A stretch of 64,000 nt of DNA, taken from contig NZ_JSVU01000003.1 of the NCBI RefSeq assembly GCF_000952855.1, forward strand, positions 62,001 through 126,000, written 5' to 3'. This document shows, piece after piece, positions 57,790 through 64,000 of the stretch. Source of the DNA: Aequorivita vladivostokensis (GTDB taxonomy: Bacteria; Bacteroidota; Bacteroidia; Flavobacteriales; Flavobacteriaceae). Position 1 is the first letter of the stretch, and each line of letters opens with the position of its first letter. The position numbers were made by a program, and so were the translations under genes. The notes beneath the pieces are model-generated. The model did no database searches, had not been told where the DNA came from, and saw only the letters and a list, made by a program, of their open reading frames with translations.

Positions 57790-59706
57790 TTACTTCACTT
57801 CTTCAAAATCTACGTCCTCAACGTCGCTGTTTTCAGCGCCGCCGCCTGTGCTTCCCTGCTCTGCTCCTGCTCCGGCATCACCGGTTGGGGCACCCTGCTG
57901 GTCTGCCTGGGCTTTGTACATTTCTTCTGAAGCAACTTTCCAAGCTTCGTTAATCTTATCCAAAGCTGGCTGAATATTGCTCACCTCTTTGGTTTCGTAA
58001 GCTTTTTTCAGTTCTTCCAAAGCTTCCTCAATTGGCTTTTTCTTATCATCAGATAATTTATCGCCAAACTCTTCCAGTTGCTTTTCAGTCTGGAAGATCA
58101 TTGCATCTGCTTCGTTCAGTTTTTCAACTTTTTCCTTCGCAGCCTTATCGCTTTCGGCATTTGCCTCGGCATCGGCCTTCATCTTTTTGATTTCCTCTTC
58201 GGTCAAGCCGGAAGAAGCCTCAATACGGATATCCTGCGTTTTGTTGGTAGCCTTGTCAGTAGCGCTTACTTTAATGATACCGTTGGCATCAATATCGAAC
58301 GTTACCTCAATTTGTGGCACCCCGCGCTGTGCTGGCGGAATTCCGTCTAAGTGGAAACGACCGATTGTTTTGTTGTCATTCGCCATTGGGCGCTCCCCTT
58401 GCAATACGTGGATTTCAACACTGGGCTGATTATCTGCCGCTGTAGAGAATACCTGACTTTTCTTGGTAGGAATGGTAGTGTTGGCCTCAATCAATTTGGT
58501 CATTACACCACCCATAGTTTCAATACCAAGTGAAAGTGGGGTTACATCAAGAAGAAGTACATCTTTCACATCTCCGGTCAATACACCACCTTGAATTGCG
58601 GCACCAACAGCTACAACTTCATCTGGGTTTACCCCTTTGTGTGGTTTTTTTCCGAAGAATTTTTCAACGGCTTCCTGCACTGCAGGAATACGGGTAGAAC
58701 CCCCAACAAGAATTACTTCATCTATATCGCTCTTGCTCAAACCAGCAGCTTTCATTGCTTTTTCACAAGGCTCGATAGTTCTTTTTACAAGTGGCTCAAT
58801 CAGTTGCTCAAACTTTGCGCGTGTCAACGTTTTTACCAAGTGCTTTGGTCCGCTAGCAGTAGCCGTAATGTAAGGCAAATTGATTTCGGTTTGTGTGGAG
58901 GAAGACAATTCAATTTTTGCTTTTTCAGCAGCTTCCTTTAAACGCTGGAGCGCCATTGGATCTTTCTTCAAATCAAAATCTTCTTCTTTTTTGAATTCAT
59001 CAGCCAACCAATTGATAATTTTTTGGTCAACATCATCACCACCCAAGTGGGTATCACCATCGGTAGCCAATACTTCAAAAACGCCGTCCCCCAATTCTAG
59101 GATACTAACGTCATGCGTACCACCACCAAAGTCAAATACCACTACTTTTTGGTCGGTTCCCTTTTTATCAAGACCGTACGCTAGAGCTGCCGCAGTGGGT
59201 TCGTTGATAATACGTTCCACTTTAAGACCGGCAATTTCACCGGCTTCCTTGGTTGCGTGGCGCTGGCTATCGTTAAAATATGCAGGAACGGTAATTACCG
59301 CACGGGTAACGTCTTGTCCTAAATAATCCTCGGCAGTCTTCTTCATTTTCTGAAGAATCATTGCGCTCAGTTCCTGTGGGGTGTACATACGTCCGTCAAT
59401 GTCAACACGGGCGGTATCGTTATCACCTTTTACCACTTTATATGCTGCATGTTCCGCTTCACTCTTTGATTCGGAATATTTGTTCCCCATAAATCGCTTA
59501 ATGGAGCTGATGGTCTTTGTAGGGTTGGTAACAGCCTGACGTTTTGCAGGATCCCCTACTTTAATTTCGCCACCTTCCACAAATGCAATTACGGAAGGAG
59601 TTGTTCTTTTTCCTTCGGCGTTAGGAATAACCGTTGGCTCGCTACCTTCCATCACGGCAACGCAGGAGTTGGTTGTACCTAAGTCGATTCCAATTATTTT
59701 ACTCAT
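57790..59706 (-). CDS. dnaK: Chaperone protein DnaK (Hsp70)
   Basis: 638 residues. ATP-driven protein-folding chaperone, partner of DnaJ and GrpE (not in the window). N-terminal '[21 protein letters not shown]', '[17 protein letters not shown]', '[15 protein letters not shown]' and '[11 protein letters not shown]', the substrate-binding domain with '[18 protein letters not shown]', and a C-terminal lid ending in the acidic '[11 protein letters not shown]'. No sign of frameshift. A palindrome (59787-59801) about 80 bp upstream is a possible heat-shock control site. Confidence 0.98.
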   Translation of the reverse strand: MSKIIGIDLGTTNSCVAVMEGSEPTVIPNAEGKRTTPSVIAFVEGGEIKVGDPAKRQAVTNPTKTISSIKRFMGNKYSESKSEAEHAAYKVVKGDNDTARVDIDGRMYTPQELSAMILQKMKKTAEDYLGQDVTRAVITVPAYFNDSQRHATKEAGEIAGLKVERIINEPTAAALAYGLDKKGTDQKVVVFDFGGGTHDVSILELGDGVFEVLATDGDTHLGGDDVDQKIINWLADEFKKEEDFDLKKDPMALQRLKEAAEKAKIELSSSTQTEINLPYITATASGPKHLVKTLTRAKFEQLIEPLVKRTIEPCEKAMKAAGLSKSDIDEVILVGGSTRIPAVQEAVEKFFGKKPHKGVNPDEVVAVGAAIQGGVLTGDVKDVLLLDVTPLSLGIETMGGVMTKLIEANTTIPTKKSQVFSTAADNQPSVEIHVLQGERPMANDNKTIGRFHLDGIPPAQRGVPQIEVTFDIDANGIIKVSATDKATNKTQDIRIEASSGLTEEEIKKMKADAEANAESDKAAKEKVEKLNEADAMIFQTEKQLEEFGDKLSDDKKKPIEEALEELKKAYETKEVSNIQPALDKINEAWKVASEEMYKAQADQQGAPTGDAGAGAEQGSTGGGAENSDVEDVDFEEVK

Positions 59707-59786
59707 ATCTATTGTGTTATATATTTAGTTAATTCAATTTTATTTTACGGTCTGTATAAGACAATGATTGTGCCAGCGGAGGACGA

Positions 59787-59801
59787 CTGCCATGATGTCA
59801 G
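59787..59801. promoter_or_regulatory. Palindrome upstream of dnaK
   Basis: CTGCCATGATGTCAG, an interrupted inverted repeat (CTGnCAT-x-ATGnCAG on the other strand), 81 bp upstream of the dnaK ATG. A second TGCCA lies 18 bp away. It may be the site of a heat-shock regulator; no -10/-35 of a known alternative sigma factor was identified. Confidence 0.35.
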
Positions 59802-59837
59802 AAATTTTTATTGAATATATTGCTGGCCGTAGTTAAG

Positions 59838-59945
59838 CGCCAAATCTCAAAATCCAAATTCAAGAAAAAATAGATTTTTGCACTGTTTTTATTTGGAATT
59901 TTTTATTTGGAATTTCTTTTCGATATTGGAATATTTCCATAATTT
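59838..59945. repeat. 7/14-bp repeats, CAAATTC and ATTTGGAA types
   Basis: Units CAAATCT, CAAAATC, CAAATTC are followed by 14-bp units ATTTGGAATTTTTT / ATTTGGAATTTCTT and related ATTGGAATATTTCC. They occupy the dnaK to dnaE gap. Confidence 0.75.
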
Positions 59946-59963
59946 TGGAATAAACCCAATGTC

Positions 59964-62900
59964 ATGTTTTTGAATTGCCACACTTATTACAGCCTTCGGT
60001 TCGGAACCTTCAAAATCAGCGAGTTGCTGGAGTTGGGGCAAGCCAATGGCGCAACGACAATGGCGCTTACCGATGTAAATTCCACCTCTGCCTGCTTGGA
60101 ATTTGTACGGCTTTCCACAAATTATAATGTGAAGCCAATCTTGGGCGTGGATTTCAGAAAGCGCGCCAAACAGCAATTTATAATGCTTGCCAAAAACAAC
60201 GAAGGTTTTCACTATATAAATGAATACCTTTCTGCCTTTCTCCACGAGCGCCAAGGCACGGAAAACCTAAAAATTCCCGCCAGGGCCGAGCAACTTCCAC
60301 ATACCTTTATTATATATCCGTTTGCTTCCTTTGAAGGCGAAACGCTTTTGGAAAACGAATTCCTGGGCGTAAAAATGGAGGACATCAACCGCTTGAAATT
60401 TTCGCAGTGGAAGCACCGGCAGGAAAAGCTGGTGGTTTTGCACACGGTGACTTTCAAACATAAAAAAGGTTTCAACACCCACCGATTGCTCCGCGCCATC
60501 GACAACAATACGCTGCTGAGCAAATTGTCCGCTTCGGAACAGGGCAACGAGTCCGATGTATTTATTTCGGAGGAAATAGTGAAAAAATCTTTTGCCGAAT
60601 TTCCAAAGCTCATTGAAAATACCGAACAGCTTTTGAAGCGCTGTCACGTGCATTTCGATTTTTCAAAAAAAACCACCTGTAATCAAAAATCGTACACCGC
60701 CAATGAGGCGCTGGATTTCCGTTTGCTGAAAAAATTGGCCTATGCCGGCCTGCCCTATCGCTACAAACGCCCGGGCGAACGGGTAATGAAGCGGATGGAA
60801 AAGGAACTCGAAATAATCCGCGAAAAAGGATTTGTTTCCTATTTTCTTATCAACTGGAAAATCCTGAAATACGCCCGCAGCAAAGGCTATTTTTACGTGG
60901 GCCGCGGCAGTGGCGCCAATAGTATCATCGCCTATCTACTTCGCATTACCGATGTGGACCCTGTGGAATTGGACCTTTATTTTGAACGGTTCATAAATCT
61001 ATACCGAAAAAATCCGCCCGATTTCGATATTGACTTTTCGTGGCAGGACCGGGACGACATTACCGATTTCATCTTTAAAACTTTTAGCAATACGTCGCTC
61101 ATCGCCGTTTACAACACCTTTAAATACAAGGCCTCGGTGCGCGAGCTGGGCAAGGTTTTCGGGCTGCCGAAAGAGGAGATAGACCGACTGTCGGGCGGCG
61201 ACTACGATTTCAATTCGCTGGACAAACTTTCGCAATTGGTGGTTATTTATGGCAAATACATTGAAGGGTTCCCCAATTATCTGGGCATCCACGCGGGCGG
61301 GATCCTGATTTCGGAAAAACCCATCCATTATTATTCCGCCACCTTTATGCCGCCAAAGGGCTATGCCACCACGCAATTTGATATGGTAATTGCAGAGGAT
61401 GTGGGACTTTATAAATTCGATATTTTAAGCCAACGCGGATTGGGAAAAATAAAGGATGCCGTGGAAATAGTGAAATACAACCACCCCGAGAAAAAACCCA
61501 TTGACATCCACGACATTACCCGTTTCAAAAAAGACGAAAAGATAAAGACGCTCCTGCGCAATGCGGAGGCCATAGGCTGTTTTTATGTGGAGTCGCCCGC
61601 CATGCGGATGCTGCTGCGCAAATTGCAGGTGGACGATTATCTGGGGCTGGTGGCGGCCAGCTCGGTAATCCGCCCCGGCGTGGCCAAGAGCGGGATGATG
61701 CGCGAGTATGTGCTGCGCTACCGCCATCCCGAAAAACGCAAGGATGCCCATCCCGTGCTGCTGGATATTATGCCCGAGACCTTCGGGGTGATGGTGTACC
61801 AAGAAGACGTTATAAAAGTGGTGCACCACTTTGGCGGGCTGGATCTGGGCGAGGCAGATATGTTGCGAAGGGGAATGAGCGGCAAGTTCCGCTCGCGGGA
61901 AGAATTCCAAAAAGTGAAGGACCAGTTTTTTGAAAACTGTAAAAATTCCGGCAAGAACGAAGCCTTTACAGCAGAAGTTTGGCGGCAGATAGAAAGTTTT
62001 GCGGGCTATGCCTTTGCCAAGGGACATTCCGCTTCATACGCGGTTGAAAGCTACCAAAGTCTTTTTCTGAAAGCCTATTTTCCGTTGGAATATATAGTGG
62101 CGACGCTTAACAACGGTGGCGGATTTTACAGCGTGGAACTTTACGTACACGAGGCACGAATGCACGGCGGAAACATCCTGCAGCCCTGCATAAACCGCAG
62201 TTTCAATGAAACGGTCATTTATGGGAAGGATATTTACATCGGCTTCGGGTTTTTACAGTTTATGGAATCGAAACTTATCCAAAAAATAATCGCGGAACGC
62301 AACAAAAACGGTGCTTTTAAAAGTCTGGATGATTTTCTGGAGCGCATTTCCATCGGAATGGAGCAAGTTACCATTCTTATAAAAATAAACGCCTTCCGCT
62401 TTACGGGAAGAAATAAACGCGAACTGCTATGGAAAGCCTATATGAAGATAAACAAGGTGAGTTTTGAGGAGGACGCCCCTACCCTTTTCCGACCGAAGCG
62501 CATAGATTACCAAACGCCATCGCTGCTGCACACGGCAATGGAAGACGCTTTTGACGAAATGGAACTGTTGGGGTTTCCGCTGTGCAGTCCTTTTGAGTTG
62601 CTTGCAAAGCCTTCGGAAAATAGATTACGGGCCGCACAACTTCCACAGTTTATAGGAAAAACGATAACTATTGAAGGATATTTAATAACCACCAAAAGAA
62701 CCCGTACCTCGCGCGGCGATTATATGTACTTCGGAAATTTTGTGGACCGCGACGGCCATTTTGTGGATACGGTACACTTTCCACCGGTGGCACGTCAATA
62801 TCGCTTCCGCGGAAAAGGGGTTTACAGCATTACGGGAAAGGTGATGGAAGAATTTGATTGTATCACTATTGAGGTTTTAAAAATGGAGCGATTGGCGATA

Positions 62901-63029
62901 ATCCAGGATCCGCGGTATAGCCCAAGCCCCCTACCCCCTGCCTACGTGTCTCCGGCAGGCAGGCCCGAAGGGGGAACTGTTACGGATAATAGCCGAAAGA
63001 CGATAAGAGGTAAGACCGCTGCGCTATAA
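59964..63029 (+). CDS. dnaE2: Error-prone DNA polymerase III alpha-type subunit
   Basis: 1021 residues, shorter than the replicative DnaE (about 1450) and of the DnaE2 size. PHP domain at the N-terminus ('NCHTYYSLRFGTFKISELLELG'), finger/palm region with 'YVGRGSGANSIIAYLLRITDVDP' and the catalytic 'PDFDIDFSW' (two metal-binding Asp), 'HAGGILIS', 'GLVAASSVIRPGVAKSGMM' and 'GVMVYQEDVIKVVHHFGG'. An OB-type domain follows near 910-980. It precedes a DinB polymerase, the arrangement of an SOS mutagenesis pair. The last about 35 residues (PSPLPPAYVSPAGRPEGGTV...) are encoded by dispersed repeats and are probably not part of the ancestral protein. Confidence 0.88.
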   Translation: MFLNCHTYYSLRFGTFKISELLELGQANGATTMALTDVNSTSACLEFVRLSTNYNVKPILGVDFRKRAKQQFIMLAKNNEGFHYINEYLSAFLHERQGTENLKIPARAEQLPHTFIIYPFASFEGETLLENEFLGVKMEDINRLKFSQWKHRQEKLVVLHTVTFKHKKGFNTHRLLRAIDNNTLLSKLSASEQGNESDVFISEEIVKKSFAEFPKLIENTEQLLKRCHVHFDFSKKTTCNQKSYTANEALDFRLLKKLAYAGLPYRYKRPGERVMKRMEKELEIIREKGFVSYFLINWKILKYARSKGYFYVGRGSGANSIIAYLLRITDVDPVELDLYFERFINLYRKNPPDFDIDFSWQDRDDITDFIFKTFSNTSLIAVYNTFKYKASVRELGKVFGLPKEEIDRLSGGDYDFNSLDKLSQLVVIYGKYIEGFPNYLGIHAGGILISEKPIHYYSATFMPPKGYATTQFDMVIAEDVGLYKFDILSQRGLGKIKDAVEIVKYNHPEKKPIDIHDITRFKKDEKIKTLLRNAEAIGCFYVESPAMRMLLRKLQVDDYLGLVAASSVIRPGVAKSGMMREYVLRYRHPEKRKDAHPVLLDIMPETFGVMVYQEDVIKVVHHFGGLDLGEADMLRRGMSGKFRSREEFQKVKDQFFENCKNSGKNEAFTAEVWRQIESFAGYAFAKGHSASYAVESYQSLFLKAYFPLEYIVATLNNGGGFYSVELYVHEARMHGGNILQPCINRSFNETVIYGKDIYIGFGFLQFMESKLIQKIIAERNKNGAFKSLDDFLERISIGMEQVTILIKINAFRFTGRNKRELLWKAYMKINKVSFEEDAPTLFRPKRIDYQTPSLLHTAMEDAFDEMELLGFPLCSPFELLAKPSENRLRAAQLPQFIGKTITIEGYLITTKRTRTSRGDYMYFGNFVDRDGHFVDTVHFPPVARQYRFRGKGVYSITGKVMEEFDCITIEVLKMERLAIIQDPRYSPSPLPPAYVSPAGRPEGGTVTDNSRKTIRGKTAAL

Positions 63030-63055
63030 GACGTAGGAAGTAGGACTAAAAAAAC
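62929..63055. repeat. Composite repeats at the 3' end of the polymerase gene
   Basis: From 62929 there is a CCCCCTACCCCC ... GAAGGGGGAAC hairpin element with a CCTGCCT/AGGCAGG palindrome inside, then heptamers (AAGACGA, TAAGAGG, TAAGACC, and after the stop TATAAGA, CGTAGGA, AGTAGGA). The arrays span the stop codon at 63027-63029. Confidence 0.7.
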
Positions 63056-63145
63056 ACAAGAACAGAACCCGAAGGGATTGTCTCAGCTTGCTCATGTTGT
63101 CATACGTCCCACGTTTTATCGCCCTAAGTCAATTTTTTTTTAAAA

Positions 63146-64000
63146 ATGAACGACAAAAGAAACATAGTGCATATGGATTTGGACACCTTTTTTGTGTCCT
63201 GCGAGCGCTTGCTGGATCGCAAGTTGATCGGCAAACCTGTATTGATAGGCGGTACAAGCGACCGTGGCGTGGTGGCCTCGTGCAGTTATGAGGCGCGGAG
63301 CTTTGGTATCCATTCGGCCATGCCGATGAAGTTGGCGCGACAGCTTTGTCCCGAAGCCATCGTGGTGCGAGGCGATGCAAGTACCTACAGTAAGTTTTCT
63401 GACACGGTTACCGAAGTAATCAAAGAAAGTGTGCCCCTCTATGAAAAATCGTCGGTAGATGAATTTTATATCGATCTTACGGGAATGGACAAGTTTTTCG
63501 GTTGCGAAAAATTAGCTTCAGAATTGCGGCAACGTATCATAAAAGAAACCGGGCTGCCCATTTCCTTCGGACTTTCCGTGAACAAGACCGTTTCAAAAAT
63601 AGCCACGGGCGAAGCAAAGCCCAACAACCAAATCCATATTTTAAAAGGTACCGAAAAACCCTTTCTTTCCCCTTTATCAGTAAACAAAATTCCCATGGTG
63701 GGTCAAGTTACCTACCGGGCCTTCTGCGATCTGGGCATAAAACAAATAAAAACAATACAAGAAATGCCCGTAGAAATGATGACCAAAGTTTTTGGAAAGA
63801 ACGGACAGACCATTTGGCAGAAAGCAAACGGTATAGACAACACGCCCGTAGAGCAATATACCGAACGCAAATCCATTTCTACCGAACGTAGCTTTGACCG
63901 CGACACTACCGATGTAAAAAAACTGGAAGGCATCATCATTGCTATGGCAGAAAATCTGGTTTTTCAATTGAGGCGGGGCAATAAGCTTACTGCCTGCATT
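63146..64000 (+). CDS. dinB: DNA polymerase IV (DinB), C-terminus cut by window end
   Basis: 285 codons from ATG 63146 are open to the window end. Y-family translesion polymerase: 'HMDLDTFFVSCE' (Asp11, steric gate Phe15-Phe16), 'GVVASCSYEARSFGI', the catalytic 'SSVDEFYIDLTG' (Asp105-Glu106), 'GLSVNKTVSKIATGEAKPN' and 'IPMVGQVTYRAFCDLGI'. It follows the error-prone polymerase gene on the same strand after a repeat-filled gap, so the two may act together in damage tolerance. The little-finger domain is incomplete here. Confidence 0.93.
   Translation, partial: MNDKRNIVHMDLDTFFVSCERLLDRKLIGKPVLIGGTSDRGVVASCSYEARSFGIHSAMPMKLARQLCPEAIVVRGDASTYSKFSDTVTEVIKESVPLYEKSSVDEFYIDLTGMDKFFGCEKLASELRQRIIKETGLPISFGLSVNKTVSKIATGEAKPNNQIHILKGTEKPFLSPLSVNKIPMVGQVTYRAFCDLGIKQIKTIQEMPVEMMTKVFGKNGQTIWQKANGIDNTPVEQYTERKSISTERSFDRDTTDVKKLEGIIIAMAENLVFQLRRGNKLTACI

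Noticed and set aside
60212-62027. Several long minus-strand frames opposite the polymerase gene
   Set aside because: They are antisense shadows of a well-conserved coding region with biased codon use and show no domain of their own.

Overview
The window looks like a chromosomal segment of a marine-type Flavobacteriaceae bacterium (phylum Bacteroidota). The evidence is the Bacteroidota promoter signature (TAnnTTTG at -7, TTG/TTTG near -33), the lack of Shine-Dalgarno leaders, type IX secretion C-terminal sorting domains, menaquinone genes and flavobacterial protein families. No rRNA, tRNA, CRISPR array, transposase or prophage was recognised. Most genes are core metabolism or envelope genes. 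Two short stretches (about 22.1-23.6 kb and 42.3-45.0 kb) look AT-rich and accessory.

Layout. 0-0.8 kb: a truncated secreted propeller-like protein. 1.0-6.2 kb, minus strand: a sulfate activation/PAPS block cysQ, DUF2061, cysC, cysD, cysN. It is interrupted by two small unrelated ORFs (a four-helix-bundle/23S-IVS-type protein and a GxxExxY protein), each enclosed by inverted arrays of 7-bp or 10-bp repeats. 6.3-7.2 kb: a small charged protein and Dps. 7.3-14.7 kb: two tandem lipoproteins that fuse a metallophosphoesterase to an Omp85-like barrel; the upstream copy has lost its metal ligands. 14.7-18.3 kb: an HD + Pycsar-effector-like membrane protein, end to end with a GAF protein. 18.4-25.1 kb: TlpA-type thioredoxin, SIMPL protein, rhomboid protease, lipid A-type acyltransferase, then a T9SS cargo and a YefM/YoeB toxin-antitoxin pair lying between a remnant of the glmM 3' end and glmM itself. 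25.3-40.1 kb: AcpH, gamma-glutamyltransferase, a membrane protein, UvrA, LOG protein, secreted nuclease/phosphatase, an inactive M1-peptidase-like barrel protein, fused 2-oxoacid dehydrogenase E1 and a secreted protein.

40.2-42.2 kb: asnB, preceded by a 16-codon leader peptide with eight Asn codons and a strong terminator, a textbook attenuator arrangement. 42.3-44.0 kb: a TetR/cupin divergent pair with two near-identical operators, and a gene broken by TGA. 44.1-53.3 kb: methyltransferase, menB, cysteine protease, thioredoxin-like/MarR pair, CvfB, and hotdog thioesterase-menF-menD. 53.4-57.6 kb: esterases, an LRR protein, three strong hairpins and a possible ncRNA, and a CarbopepD_reg protein. 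57.8-64.0 kb: dnaK, then an error-prone polymerase pair (DnaE-type and DinB), the latter cut by the window end.

A recurring theme is short intergenic arrays with a 7-bp period. Their unit sequence differs from locus to locus, and they usually begin right at a stop codon. The most interesting items are the inverted arrays around the two ORFs in the cys operon, the asnB Asn-leader attenuator, the HD-PycTM fusion, the pseudo-phosphoesterase paralogue and the glmM 3'-end remnant beside the toxin-antitoxin pair.
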